DNA of 64,000 nucleotides from Paulownia fortunei (GCA_019321725.1 CM033108.1:7830060-7894059); one strand, 5' to 3'; positions 46,391-59,689 are shown, numbered from the stretch's first letter. A program made the numbers and translations. Notes: generated by a model not told the origin, from the sequence alone.

Positions 46391-46768
46391 ATGTCTACCA
46401 TTTCTGTAGCTGGAGTGATGTATTGCGAATGTGGGAAACGAGCTCAATTACGCACTTCTTGAACAATCAATAACCTAGGTAGAAGATTCGACGGTTGCCA
46501 AGATTGGAAAGTGATTTTTCTTTCATTTAATATCTGAAATTGTCGAATTATATGGGGCCTTCTTCAGTTTTTTTTTTCTTTCCATTTTTTGCATAGAGAT
46601 GGACGTGACTATTTTTCTTGGGAGGATCCATTTATGTGCTCGAGGGCTATAACCATCATTCCTGGATTAAGGCACAAGGTAGTCGGGCTAGAGGATGAAA
46701 TCCAAAAAATGGCAATAAAGAACAAAAAGAAGAACAAAAAGCTGAAGTTCATTCTTGTGGTACCATAG
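46391..46768 (+). pseudogene. GRF-type zinc finger protein, small, broken
   Basis: ATG at 46391: MSTISVAGVMYCECGKRAQL, then RTS, a stop where this family has Trp, and INNLGRRFDGCQDWK. After about 90 bases, probably an intron (GTGATT to GCATAG), comes DGRDYFSWEDPFMCSRAITI and a Lys-rich coiled coil (LEDEIQKMAIKNKKKNKKL), ending ILVVP with a stop at 46768. CX(1)C...C...C with GRRF and a Trp-Glu-Asp-Pro stretch is the GRF zinc-finger plan. Small plant GRF proteins of this layout often travel with transposons. The exon junction frame did not fit perfectly. Confidence 0.6.
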
Positions 46769-48899
46769 TTGTTTTTCTTGGTTGTTTGATTAGCTTAAGA
46801 AGACAGTAGACAAAGTGTAAAATGTATGTATATATGTCTTTTGTTGGAAGTGTACTGTATGTGTAGGCTATGTCTTAGTGTAGTGTAGGAAGGTTTACGC
46901 AATAGTGTATCCCATGTTGTGTTTTTTAAGTTTGGATTGGTAGAAAATTTTCTCCTCTCTATGTATTGCTTTTTTTTTTCCCTTGGAAGTAATGCAATGT
47001 TAATTGTATAAGACATAGTATTGTTGTTGTTCATTGTAAAATAATTTAACTTACTTATTGTATTAGATTGCGAATGAAACTGAACACTTTGATTGCAAAT
47101 GGAACTGAATGAACTTGCAAAATGATCATTCCAAAACTTGCTTGATAATTTCATTTAACATGTGTAAGATAAAATGAACTTGCAATATATCATTACAAAA
47201 CATATGTTCCACATCATTGTCTTCTAAATACACAATTCTAAAATATATAAATATAAGTTCAAAAATCAATAAAAAATATATAATTCCATTAGATATGAAG
47301 AACACTTAAAAAATCCATCCATTTAAACCTTAAAAATCTAACCAACCATCCACTTAAACTACCAACTTCATTAAAAAACCATCCACTTCATTCAAAACCT
47401 TCCAGTTCACTAAATAGGTTCTTTTCTTTATTCTTGATATTTTCAGTTGCAATCTTGATGTGAGAGAGAGCAGAAGTGAGGTTGTAGATGGTCACATACT
47501 TCTTCCCTCCTGAAGTTATGATTGACTTGGAACTTGTACATGATTTTGATATGCAATGTTCAATATTACAAATGAATTATCCTCCAATGAATGGGGTTGG
47601 TGCCCTGATAGTCACTTTTGGGATAGGCACTTGACCTTACTAGAGCTGTTGGTACATAGAAGATGCAAGAATTAGAGTTGCCATTGCTCGAGTTGGTGTA
47701 GTGTTATCCAAGCCACCTCTTTCATCTATGTGCATAGTTAAGCTACATGATGTTCATGAAGATGGTGGAATGGCTTTTGAACTCAAAATCATTCCCAAAC
47801 CCACTTCTGATCGACCTAAGATTTACAGTTCTCTGGTCTTGCAGTGGCATTAGCAAGCATCACACCTCAGATCATAACCAACCGCATGATATCATATAAT
47901 ATTTTCAACAGTTTAACGAACATCAAACTATTCGAGTACAAACTTGATCCTTAATGCCACCCCCACCCCCACCCCCAAACGAAATAAAGCTACCAACCCT
48001 ATTCTAAAAGAACGATAAGATAAAAATATTAAGAAGTAGTAATACATCTACTTACCTTTCTTCCTAAAACTCTCTGTTGATGGATGACCTGCCTAAATGA
48101 GTATCTTTTACCAAGAAGAATAAAACCACTCAATGATTCACCTAAAGAAACTTTTGAAGGGATCAAACAACCTATTTCCTATCCAATGCAGGGCAGTCCA
48201 ACCAACCTGCCATGTAAAAAACAAAAGAATTGCACAATAAAAACAACAATAAGGCAAGAGAACTGATGATAGTAACACCTGTTGAAGTGTGTCGTTTCCA
48301 ACCAAACAGAAAAATATTTAGAGAAATAATATTAAGAATATCAAACCTCACAAAAAGGCTATGCTACCACATTAAAAAAAAATTATTGCACCTTTTAACC
48401 ATAATTTGGGATTGGATTAAATACATCATCATCATGACTAACTTCTAAGTGATCAATCCCCTGTTCAACAGTCAAACCAATTCAGATCAAATTGAACTTG
48501 AAAGTAAAAGAAACAAATAAATTTTAAACTTACACTTGTTGTCTTTCTAGATTTTTCTAGTTTGTATTTAGATTTTGGATGGGTGGCTTAAATGATATTT
48601 TTTTTTGTTTCACCTGGCCCTATTCCACAAGTAAACCAATTAAAATTCACACAATACGAAAATAGGCACATAAGTGTATTGAAGTAAATCGAATTAAAAA
48701 AAAACACATGAATTACACTTCTTATCCTTCAAAAGTGCAGTGACAGGCTGGCTCACACGTATTGAGTCTGGTCTTATTGATCTTGTGACACTTTTCTCCT
48801 TACCTAACACACAAATTATGTATGAATTAAGATATAATATAGCAGCTAAACATTGAGTAAGTAGCTAAACAATAAGTAAGTAAACAAATTATACTAGTA
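46769..48899. other. Non-coding stretch with a C-rich tract
   Basis: No domain seen. At 47957-47976 the plus strand has three runs of five C separated by single A; the minus strand is G-rich and could form a quadruplex. It may be flank or the 3' region of the Mutator-like element. Confidence 0.4.
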
Positions 48900-51180
48900 A
48901 TTTCTGGGGCTTTTGACTTAATCCCTTAGTGGTCACTTGACTTAATGCCTCAGGTAGTGTTGCATTTTATGGGTCATTTCTCAAAGGGCAAGCCCTTTTT
49001 TTATGTCCCTCAATACCACAATGATTGCATTTTAGTGTTTTTTGTTGCATTTTCAGCTGGTGTGCATTTTTCAACACATTTGGCTTGCCCCTTGATCTTT
49101 TTCTCTACTTCTCTTTAGGCTTATCTGGTTCTCTTTTTCTTGCTTTTGTTGGCCTTCTAGTAGGCCTACCACCAGGCCTTTTAAAGTTTGGGGACAGGGG
49201 AGGAATGAACTCTGATAGTTTCCACTCATTTATGTCATTTATGGGCATAATGGCTAGGGCATACACCTTTTTGTAAATGTCCACTCTGTAACATCTGTGA
49301 GTGTAATCTTCTACATTTTGACCTTGGCAGTAAATGACACTCACAACATGCTTATATGGGATTCCACTCAAATCTTATTTTCTACATTCACGTGTTCCTT
49401 CCTACAAGTCAACACCATATTAGTTCCCATTAAAGCAAGAATTTTGATAATAATAATCATCCAATGGGAATACAATCTCCAAGCTTCTCAACATTCTAGT
49501 TAATCCACTTCTTGATTTTAGGACAAAATGATCCTGTCTATTTTTGTTGGGCTCTATCCCTATTTGCGTACATTCTTTTCATTAAATATTTTATTATTCG
49601 CTCAACATTAACCCAATAGGCTTCTCCCTTGCATCTAAAATATTATTGTTGAAAGATTCACACCTGTTATTCAACATGTCTCACCTAGGATATGCATTAA
49701 AGTGTGACCTACTGCAGTGTTGAGGTGGCTTGTCATTAAACCACTTAATTGCACTCTCAACTCATTTCCTTCATGATTCTCCTGAACGCATTCACTGTTA
49801 TGGCCTTAGCTATCTTCCACAAAGCATTTTTAAATGCTTGACCTCTAAAACCAACATTCTTAAAGTTAGAGTGCATGTGCCCATCATAAAACCTGTGATT
49901 AGAACTAGAAAAGACCTCTTGAAAGGCTTGAATTAGACTCTTTTATTTATCAGACATGAAAGTATACTTATAATCCTTCTCAATATCCAAATCAGGGTCA
50001 AAAACCAATCCAAGTGTCCTTTGACTCCTTATCAATCACAACATAGGCAATAAGCTAGATATTATTATTGGGATCAACCCCTACAGCTGTTAATAACACT
50101 CCCTCATGAGGTCCCTTTAAGTGACACCCACCTCCTCTAATGAAAGGCCGACTACCAGCCAAAAACTCCATTTTCAAAGCATGTTAATAGATATAATACC
50201 TGTCAAACATATTCTCACCACTTGACTGAACAGTTCCTATTATTATAATACTACTAGAGTTTATTCTTTTTATTTCATCTGTAAAATCCTAGAGCTATGA
50301 ATACCTCCATCAATCATTCAACAACTTTTTTTTGGCCCATTAAGCTTGATAATTGGAGATGTAGTATCTAATATCCTCCATAACATCAATCCTAAATCCT
50401 TACACATTTCTCTTAGGGTCTGACTTGAATTTTTGGACATATTTCAAAGATAACAAGTTGGATTTTAGGTTTTTTTACATGAAAACCCATCCCACAACTG
50501 AGGCTAGGGTCATACTATCTTACTTGAAATGTGCTTTCATTTGTAACCTTTAGAGCATTAAGCTTCCATCCATATTTCTTATCAGCACACTTAGTGTGTA
50601 CTCTAATCTTGTCATTTTTGGTGATGTTTATGCTCATTTTGGTTTTAATGGCATGTGAGTGTATTGCTTGCCTTAACTCATTTTTGTGTTAAAGATCATC
50701 CCTACTTCAAAGATTGGACCATATAGCTCAAGTAGATTAAAAACAAGAAAGTTGTGCGCATCTTTCTTACCATTTGAACCCTTATGACTATTCAAGTCAT
50801 CATCACTCTTCATAAGATCCTCATTCCGACATTCACCACTAATAGAACCATCCAACCCTCGTTGTTGCCTATATTTCTTGTCATATTTTCCTAACCATTT
50901 AACATCCTCATATATATTTTCATGGTACAATTTATCATCATTGGATTCAAATTGCATATCATACTCGCTATCCTTAAAATCCTCACTTTCATCATTCTTA
51001 GGCTCCCATCACTATCATGTACTAATTTGGCCCCATTAGTCCCTTCTTTCTAATCCCCCTTACTTACTTTTTCATCATCTCCCTCACTCTCCTCTTTCCC
51101 ATCCCCTCCACTGACTTTGTCCCCATCCCCTTGACTATCTTCTTCTCTATCCCCTTCATTATGTTCTAACCATCAATATG
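48900..51180 (-). pseudogene. Mutator-like (mudrA-type) transposase, heavily broken
   Basis: Minus-strand order: an acidic N-terminus (EGDREEDSQGDGDK, 51170-51030), LYGPIFEVGMIFNTK at 50700, NLKSNLLSLKYVQKFKSDPK near 50480, FRIDVMEDIRYYIS near 50400, and GCHLKGPHEGVLLTAVGVDP near 50110 (MULE catalytic domain start). After a decayed core come MSGIPYKHVVSVIYC and YTHRCYRVDIYKKVYA (SWIM zinc-finger region, 49371) and a zinc knuckle CNHCGIEGHKKRACP near 49010. The enzyme would cut and move MULE DNA; stops and frameshifts throughout rule out activity. Confidence 0.82.
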
Positions 51181-51559
51181 CTCTAGTTAATCGTTCTACT
51201 ATACAAAACTCAAGAGTAGATTCCTAATCCTCAGTAATTTTATTACTTTGGTTTTTTTTAGTTATAACATACATTATTTTTCATATATTCTAAATCATAT
51301 AAAGTCCATCTTTGTTTTTTAGAAATATGATTCTGAATTCTTCAAATAACTTCCCAGTGAATCGATCTCAGACTCACGAGAAATTTCTTACTTGACACAA
51401 CCTGCACTTAGGTTTACAACCTTAAAGTTGTAGCAACTTTAGTAGTTGCTCACATACTCTCTAGTGATACAACATTCGTATACTCATATACTTTATTACT
51501 TATTGGCCCGTACACTTGTGGAATTTGATTGCATTTAAGTGCAAGCCACACCATCAAGC

Positions 51560-52745
51560 TTAGTTTCAACATGATTAAATCTGGCTCTTGTCTCACTAAT
51601 GAAAGTACTAAGCATATCCTCTAAGGATGACTTTTTCTGACCTCCTTAACTGTTAGAGTTGGATAGATTGTTGTAGCACGGAAGAGGTTGGAGCAAATTT
51701 CTATTATTTTTATAAGATAAGTTCTCATGGTTATGAAGCCCCGAATGGTAGTGAGTTGGCAATCGATTGCCCCTATATTTGAAGTTCAGGTTATTCACAA
51801 AATTTATTTGATCGTTGGACTTCTGTGGATTGAAAGGAGGAAGTGCAATAGAATTCACTCCTTAAAGGTATTCCATTGGTGATCCATGTAGCAAACTGAT
51901 TGGATAAATCATAGACTTGTGCAACAAGACCAGTCAAAGGATCTAGCTCAAGAACCCCAACTACCTTCTTGACTGATGATCTTTTGGAAGGCCATTCATT
52001 GATAGTTGTTGGTTGTCATCTCTTCAAGCAGTATATATGCATCACTTGCAGTTTTGGACATCAAAGTACCACCAACTACAACATCTATGATTGTCCTTGT
52101 CTAACCATTCGGTCCATTGTAAAAATACTAAACTTGCTGCCAATCCTCATAACTATGTTGCGGGCATCTTATCTAAAGATCCTTGAATCGCTCCCATCCC
52201 TGATACAACTATTCAAAATCCATCTATCTGAATTGGGCAATATTGCTTTTCAGTTGAAGAGTCTCGCTATGTAGGAAGAACTTAACAAGAAACTTCTGAG
52301 TCAAATCATTCCAATTAGCAATGCTCCTCGATGTAAAAGATTGTAGCTCTAATCTTGCTTTGTCTCTGAGAGAGAATGAGAATAAATGGAGTCTAATAGC
52401 CTCATCTGAAACCCCGTTCATTTTGATCGTGTTGCATATCTCCAAAAACATAGCAAGATGAGCATTTGGATCATCTATTACACTTCCCCTAAATTCATTT
52501 TGTTGCACCATGATAATGAGTGCAAGTTTCAACTCAAAGTTGTTTACATTGATTGGTTGGTGCACTATTCCGGAATAGTTTTGATTCATGGTCGATTGAA
52601 AATAATCCCGAATATTGTGGAATTAGTAAATTTGCATTGTTATTATTGTTGTTCTCCATTGCTTGAACTTCGGTTCTCCTTGTTGCCCTTATTTCTCAGA
52701 GTGTTCTTTCGATTTCTAGATCAAAAAGAAGCAATTCAACACTTT
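51560..52745 (-). pseudogene. Athila-like gypsy gag, broken
   Basis: Opens FDLEIERTLREIRATRR near 52720, an Asn-rich stretch, then a frameshift into NNFELKLALIIMVQQNEFRG. The capsid core is AHLAMFLEICNTIKMNGVSD, IRLHLFSFSLRDKARLELQS and IANWNDLTQKFLVKFF (52589-52224). Downstream are WPSKRSSVKKVVGVLELDPL near 52000 and an Asn-rich segment at 51858-51646, then SLEDMLSTFISETRARFN near 51610. This is the gag of Athila-type elements. Pol is absent here; Mutator-like sequence begins within 400 bases. Confidence 0.82.
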
Positions 52746-52865
52746 TAGGTCTTTGCATGAATAGTTAACAAGCAACAACCAAACAAAACATGCTAAAAAG
52801 AGAAAATAAATCTAGATTACAATCAAAACTACTTAGTAATGATATTAATGTAAATAAGAAAACAA

Positions 52866-52883
52866 TCCTGAGCAACAACGCCA
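52866..52883 (-). other. Primer binding site, degenerate tRNA-Asp type
   Basis: Minus strand TGGCGTTGTTGCTCAGGA, close to TGGCGCCGTTGCCGGGGA, the tRNA-Asp site used by Athila elements; changes are mostly C-to-T or G-to-A transitions, as expected of methylated decayed DNA. Confidence 0.8.
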
Positions 52884-52889
52884 AAAACT

Positions 52890-53401
52890 TGTTCGATGAA
52901 ATTCTTACTGCAAGCGTATGATGTCAAGTTTTGAGTAAACATGTGAATAGAGTGTCGTCTCCACATGGATTGAAATCAAACATGCACTAAGTACCAAAAT
53001 TATAATAGTCCTAACTTTATCTAGGTATTTCAAGTTTAAGTCATAAATGATTAAACTAGAAATCATAGAGTTAAATTAAAAAGTTTACTTAAGCAATTTA
53101 TCAAACACTTAATAGATGATCAATTCTAGGGGTTTGATTCACCTAATTGTCACATATGTTTATTGATCTAATCTATCAATTTCAAGTCAACAATTTATAT
53201 GTCGAAATTTTTTAAAGTCATCAACTTCCTCTCTTGAGTGCCAAGTGATTATGAATTATAATATGAATTTTGATATCTCTATAAAAATCCCAAAATAAAA
53301 CCCTATCAAGCCTAATGAAATCTCTCACAATACTTCAAAGGGTTCATAAGCCTCTCAATTCTATGAATCCCTAAGTTCTACCAACTTATGGTCGTGTACT
53401 A

Positions 53402-53437
<36 letters not shown>

Positions 53438-54106
53438 CTGAATTTTATACGCCAAACAATCTAGATTATTGATCAAGTAATCAAGATGCAATGAAAACAA
53501 GTAGCTCAAATAAGTTAACAAACTTGAAATTTGATAGATTAAAATCTCAAAACATAAGATTCAACTTTGGCTACATTAACCCCTGGAAACTAGAATTTAG
53601 TTCATGACTAACGTAGGAAAACTCATAGATAAGTTTTGATACATTGTATGAATGAAACTAAAAAAAAAGTAAAGGAATTGATAAACAAGAGAAAGAATCC
53701 TCTTTGTGTCTAGACGAGAGTGTCTTCAATTATATTCTCCAAACCCTAACTTCTTTTCTAGCCTTTTCCTTGTGCTCTCCAAAGTGCCAAAATGTATTAG
53801 GAATGAGCAATATGTTGTCTATTTATACCATGTCCCAAAAAGACTCTTTAAAACCCTTTTCTACACACAAATTGTAAGGTAGCACCATGGCCTTTGAGTC
53901 GTGTACCGCAGCACCTAAAATAATTGAGATACTGCTAATTTCCCTGCCCCTTCGTGCTGTGGAGCGAGAGTTCCTCAAGTTTCTATCCATTTTTCTGCAT
54001 TCGCACCGTGACTCCTATATTACGTGTGGCGGCACCATGTCTAAATTTTTTGCCATTTCTTATTTTATCTTCTTCTTTTCTTTGGCTCGTTCAAACTCGT
54101 CTAACA
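52890..54106 (-). repeat. 5' LTR of the Athila-like element (about 1217 bp)
   Basis: The inner end TGTTCGA at 52890 lies next to the primer site; the best outer end is CTAACA at 54106 (TGTTAGA on the minus strand). The TATA box TATAAATAG is at 53819-53827 on the minus strand, about 280 bases inside. A CT microsatellite (53405-53434) lies in the transcribed part. No second LTR in the window, so the outer end is inferred. Confidence 0.55.
53405..53434. repeat. CT microsatellite
   Basis: About 15 CT units inside the Athila-like LTR. Confidence 0.95.
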
Positions 54107-55429
54107 TGATGTATATCTTATAAAACTACATAAAAAGCATCAAACTATATAGAATTTGCTTGAAACTAATCAAATAACTAAGTTTAAAAATACTCAATTT
54201 GTGGTATAAAACCAACTCAATAATAGTACTTAGGGTCGATTTAGATACCATTTGACATCCCTCGTGCCCATGTGGTGGGGCCTGGAAGTGAGAATCTTGC
54301 ACAATGGGCTCTGCTAGCAACTATTTTGTACTTGTCCTCGCTTTCTAAAAATGGTTAACTCAAGTTAGAGGAATTCATTGTACCACTTATAAACCATTCT
54401 AATTTTTCTCCCACAATCAACGTGGGATATAACAAATAATGTGTGATAAGAAATGCTAAAAGGTCATGAAAGATGGGAACATGACAAAAGGAATGTCGTG
54501 GCAATAACAAATGATGATGACTAATGAGAAATTTTGAAGTTTGAAAAGAAAGAAAAAATATGAAAAATGCATGGTCTAGCTCAAAAGTTTTTAGCTATAA
54601 CAATGAATTTGACCACCAAATAATATTAATTTTTTCCTTCATTGGACTTAAATATTTTTAGGCCTACTAAAAAAAAAATCAACTTACCGAACCATTTTCA
54701 GGGTCGTGCAAAGAAGAATGATCATTTTAAATTAACTGGGCTTAATTTCATTAAGTTCAATTAAATGATCTAATTAGTTGGTTAATTCTTTTATTGAGTT
54801 TATCCTCATTTATTAGGTCCAATTAACTGGCTCTATCAATTAATGAATCAATCCAAACTCTTAAACGAATTTAGGCCCACTAATTTAATTAATCACATTG
54901 ATTAATTTATCAATCAAACTCTTGGATTAAGTTTAGTCCTAATGAATTAATTGATCTAATCAAATAATTGAATTTATTATTGGGCTTGAACCAATTAATT
55001 ATGTTTAATTAATTAATCTCATTGATTAATATTAATTCAACTCTTGAATTAATAAAAATCCAATGAATTAATTAAGTTACCATTTCAACTCTTGGAATTT
55101 TTTCTTTTAAGTTGAAATAGACTTATTTGATTTAGTAGGTAAGCTTTTAGGTTTACTAAAAAGCTAATAGCAGGCTCACAACTATTATAATTTAATTGAT
55201 CAAGTACAATTGCCCTGATTAAGTTCATTAATTCTCTTAGAATTAATTTCTTAATTTTAAAAAATTACCAATCATGGTTAACAGTAGTATACCATGATGC
55301 AGTATACCATGGTGACCTAGATATGAAGGTAATGAACCTTTTCAATTACAAATTCTATACAAGTAAGGTCTTTTCATCTATTAGTCCTAGGGGTATAGAA
55401 TTATTAGTCAAAACCCTGATAGTCTATAA
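54107..55429. other. Intergenic stretch, probable old LTR fragments
   Basis: 54230-54430 resembles LTR promoter sequence on the minus strand (TATCCCACGTTGATTGTGGG, TTTATAAGTGG, CCCCACCACATGG). 54700-55090 is rich in TTAATTAA-type words (ATTAATT, AATTAATC) in quasi-periodic order. No genes. Confidence 0.4.
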
Positions 55430-55577
55430 TTATAACAATGACTAGCTAAGGTAGCCTGTTGGTGAACACCTTTCACCTACAACCTCATTGGTCATGGGTG
55501 CAAGTTACCTACAAGGGAATTAGAGAATCAACCACTATCTTACTTTGAAAAATAAATTGAAAAAAAAAAGAAAAAAT
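55430..55577 (+). mobile_element. SINE-like unit 1
   Basis: TAGCCTGTTGG (A-box-like) and GGGTGCAAGTTACC (B-box-like) are about 45 bases apart; the unit ends in GAAAAAAAAAAG and A-rich sequence. It is arranged in tandem with a diverged second unit. Confidence 0.5.
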
Positions 55578-55589
55578 AATTCCTAGTAC

Positions 55590-55730
55590 TATGATGACGA
55601 GCCAATGTAGCTTGTTAAAAACACCTTGGACTTACAGCTTTGTTGCACATGGGTTTGAATTACTTAGACGAAAATTGGGGAACCAGTTAGTATCCTCCTT
55701 CAAATAAGATGAAAAAAAAAGAAAAAAAAA
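55590..55730 (+). mobile_element. SINE-like unit 2
   Basis: Parallel to unit 1: TGTAGCTTGTT, ACACCTTGGACTTACAGC, the B-box-like GGGTTTGAATTAC and an A-rich end (55712-55730). A tRNA origin is inferred from the box spacing only. Confidence 0.5.
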
Positions 55731-56204
55731 GTAGTACTCCTTATTTAATTTTACCATTAAACTTTTCCCGTATCATTTTTTGGTGATTTCTAATAAACTA
55801 GTAGGGCTCCATGCCATTCCCCACCTAGGTACAGACGACTTACAAAAAATGTGAATCTAATTGACTTATTGGGCACTAGTCTAACACCTTATATATTTTT
55901 TCACTTCTTATATGTATTATTATAAAAATTTTAAACAAAATTTAGACAATTTTTTTATGAAAATTGGGTTAGTTTATAATTTGTGTTTGGTGAATGCACA
56001 AAAAAGCAAGACTCACTTTTACTTATTTTCATTCTCATTTAAACTCCTCTATATATATATATATACATATATTTGTGGGTATTTTTTACATTTTTTGCAT
56101 TCTAAATCTTGCTCTCTTATAATCAAATGATTAAGTCCTTTAATAGGCTACAATGCTAGTGAGACCCTAGTTAGTTAAATATATAGTATGAAAAATTCGG
56201 TATT
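55731..56204. other. Intergenic stretch without recognised features
   Basis: AT-rich, with a TA run near 56052-56070. The short open frame at 55912-56130 has no similarity I recognise. Confidence 0.5.
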
Positions 56205-56470
56205 TAATACCTAAAGGGTAAATTGCAAAATTCATTTTCTAAGTTGGCCTAGATGGACATTTGGTCCTTTAATTTGTCCTATTTTAATTTTCATACACCA
56301 ACTTTAAAAAATTAATTTTGGCCAATGATTGTTGACATGGCAAAATAAATCAACGGAACTTGCTGACATGTCATCTAATTTTTGGGGATTTCTCACTTTT
56401 TGAGGGAAAATAAGTAATGTGGCACTTCTGTGTATTAATTTGGGGAAGAAAAAAAAATTCCCTTACCATT
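56205..56470 (+). repeat. MULE-end-like repeat, copy 2
   Basis: Direct repeat of 45905-46200, sharing ATTTGGTCCTTTAATTTGTC and GGGGATTTCTCACTTTT. No GRF gene follows. Confidence 0.5.
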
Positions 56471-59400
56471 TGTACAAAATATGAGGGAAAATTAGTCATG
56501 TGAACAAATTTAGTCATGTGTGGTGCACATAACTCTGAGAGTAAATAAAAGGTCTTTTATTGTTACCCTAAATCTCTAAATTGAACCCTAATACACACAG
56601 TACTCCCAAATGCCAACTAAACGATTCGCCCCATAAATTATTGAAGAAACCTTTGAAATTGTTGAAGAACCCTAAAGCTAAAGTAGTAGTGAGAGGGTTT
56701 CGTTCAATAATGAAGATTAGAGAGTGAGAAGACTTCAATTTACCCCACCAAATTATAGTATCTATTCCTAAATATTTATTTGTTCTTTTTTCATATCTTG
56801 TCGCGATGTAGATTTTTTACAGATATTATAGTTTTTTTCTATTTTTGAATGTACGTTGTTAGTTTTTTGTTAGATTTTGTTAAGTTTTTGTTGTTTACTT
56901 GTTACATATGTTGGTCCTCTGTTTTTATAATGAATGTTTGCTAGGGTTTTGGATTTTTCAAATGTAATGATGGTCCTCTAAGCAAGACACTTAGGTGGGT
57001 GTTGTAATGAAGTGGGGGACCGTAATGGTGGTCCTCTACTACAAAAGAAAAAACATTTTTTCACTATTATTTTATGATATTTTTAATTTTGATGTTATTT
57101 TAAATAGTGGGCCTCAATGTTGTCCCTGTTTATGCCATTAAAATTCTTTAAGGACTTGTATGTTCCTATTTCCAAAATTGGTTTTTCTATTTTATATTAT
57201 TTCAAATTCTGAATCTTGTTTGTTTGACCTATTTTCAATGGAAATGTCCATTTTAGCTTCCTATTTTCCCACAAAAAAATATCTCAAACATTTCTAACCT
57301 ACACATAACCCTAATAAATACATTTTATTATCAATTATATCTATTTAATATATTAATATTTTAAAACTATATCATTCTAATTGGACCCACCACCTATAAT
57401 TCTTATGAATAAAATATTATATTTAAATTAAATATTCAAAGTGGACCTCACTACTATCAATTTTATCTAACAAATATACTGCTATTTTCAAACTATATTG
57501 TTCCAATGGAACCCTCCATATTTCAAATCATCATAATAAATTATCATATCCAAATTTGATATTCAAAGTGAACCCCACCACTACCACCTTCACAAAGTAT
57601 TATACACACAAAATTTTAAAAATAATACTAGAAAACACACAAACAAACATAATTTTTTTTTATCACGTACTTTTATGTGAAAATTCCATCAAATCTACTC
57701 AACTAAATGGATTATCATTTCCAAATTTATACAAAATATCAATTTCATTCATTCATCCAAATATAATTTCACTTCTCACACGAAATCTAAGACTGTCTAG
57801 TCTTTGTTTTTTTATGTATTTTTATTTGTTTGTTTAACATATGCTCTTTTGTATTCTATTACAGATCCAAAAAGTAGAAATTTGATAGGTATGTCTTCAC
57901 TTTGGGAGTAAGTTTCATCTTGGTAATTTGGGAACTTTTGTAGGGGGATCTTTGAAATTTGATTACTTTGAATCTGATTGTTGATTATTAAATGCATCTA
58001 AGAAAACTGCTAAACATTAAGGTGTAAAGTCCCTTGTAAAGTTTAACACTGAAGTTGAAAATTGTTTTATGTTGATTAAGAATGACAATGAATTGCATAT
58101 GATTTTTGAACAAAAATTGAAAAATGCTAGAGAGGCCGTTCTATACATTGAGGAGTTAAGTGATTTATTATTTAGTGAAATTGACTCTTCTAAACAAACT
58201 TATTCTTTTTACCTCTTTTAATTACCACTATTTGAATCTATAAGGTTCCAATGGGAAGATGTTATAAAACACCTCATGCAATAAGGTAATCATGATATTG
58301 TCTTACTATTTGCAAGGTATCTCTCAACACCAACTCTTATGTATGGGATTAAGTATTTATTCATACTTTGTCTACAACAATCAAGGTTCATTAGTGGTTG
58401 GTGTAGTAAAACCAAACATCTAGCAAAATGAACCCAAGTATTTGTTGTGCCATTAGTGATACATAAATCAAGAATCACCATAAAATAAGTAGGGTTTAGA
58501 TAAAGAATTAAAATAATAATACAACACACTTAAATATTATCTATCTTTATAACCGTTGCTCTTTCTACATCAAGAGATTTACCCTTTTTCCTCAAAAAAA
58601 TAAAATTTGGAAAGATATAATGAAAGTAGGAAAGACTAAAAATAGAAAAAAATACATTTTTATTACTACTAGAAAACTTAGCCTAAAGAAACCCTCTACC
58701 CGCCCCACTCTTACAAGCTTAATACATGGCCTATTTATAGTGCTTGGAGTATGCTAGAGGCCAAACATATAATAGAAGAGTTAAACAATCAAGTGGTATG
58801 CTAGTTGTTAAAAGTTAGTAAGTTGTCACACCAAATCCTCTAAATTTTCACCTACCCGATTGAATTGAATGTTTAGGTAGGATACAACCAGATTTTAATG
58901 ATGAGTAAAGAATAAAAATTGTAGATCTTTCTGTATTAATATATTTTCATATATCATTTGTCAACTTTGGCTATAGGATGAGGGAGATAGGATCAAATTA
59001 CCAAATCATATTCAAGGGCCATCCTTCAATATCAACAATGCATTGTAGCATGTTTATTGACTATTTTGGCATATTTTCTCACCATTTTGTCTTCAACAAA
59101 TTTGTTTATCTATCTCTTTATATAACATATCCAAAATTCAGCCCAAAATTAATTTTAGTTTAAGAGATATGACCCAATTAGTAAAATAGGTCAGAACTAG
59201 GCTTAACTCTGATCCAAAGTTTTGGTGATCCATTTTGTACAATCACTTGTAATCCAACTTCTTGGATCCTTACACGTTTAGTATGAGATCCAAAGTTTGC
59301 ATGAACTTATAGATGAATGACTTATCAATCCATAGTCTCAAGAATCAATTCAAAACCATTTTGGAATCAAAAGTTTGCTTATCTAATTTAGAAAAAGGTT
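56471..59400. other. AT-rich stretch without recognised genes
   Basis: Short frames only. GGTCCTCTA-type words recur near 56910-57040. Nothing ties this part to a known element; it may include the rest of the unit that starts with MULE-end copy 2. Confidence 0.45.
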
Positions 59401-59405
59401 TTGAT

Positions 59406-59635
59406 CATGTGTGAAGAAAACAATCTTTTACTCAATTGGGAGAAATTCCATTTCATGGTAACAACTGGTAATATTCTTGGACACATTATTTTGTTAAAAG
59501 GTATTGAAGTAGATAAATCTAAAATTGAGTTAATTGTCAATTTGCCAATACCAAAGTCTGTGAAGGAGGTAAGATAATTTTTAGGACATGTTGGTTTTTA
59601 TAGAAGCTTTATCAATGATTTTAGTATATAAAACT
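59406..59635 (+). pseudogene. Athila-like RT C-terminal part, inverted relative to the rest
   Basis: Plus strand CEENNLLLNWEKFHFMV, ILGHIILLKGIEVDKSKIE, PIPKSVKEVR, a stop and FLGHVGFYRSFINDF. These blocks follow the YXDD motif in gypsy RT. They lie on the strand opposite to the RT N-terminal half at 60796-60443, so an inversion separates the two halves. Confidence 0.82.
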
Positions 59636-59689
59636 TTGTGTAATCTTCTAAAAAAAGACACTATATTTGAATAAATTACCAAAAATAGA

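Noticed and set aside
54230..54430. Possible solo LTR or TRIM (TATCCCACGTTGATTGTGGG)
   Set aside because: It looks like LTR promoter sequence but no termini or target duplication could be set; no 5S-like motif as in Cassandra was seen.
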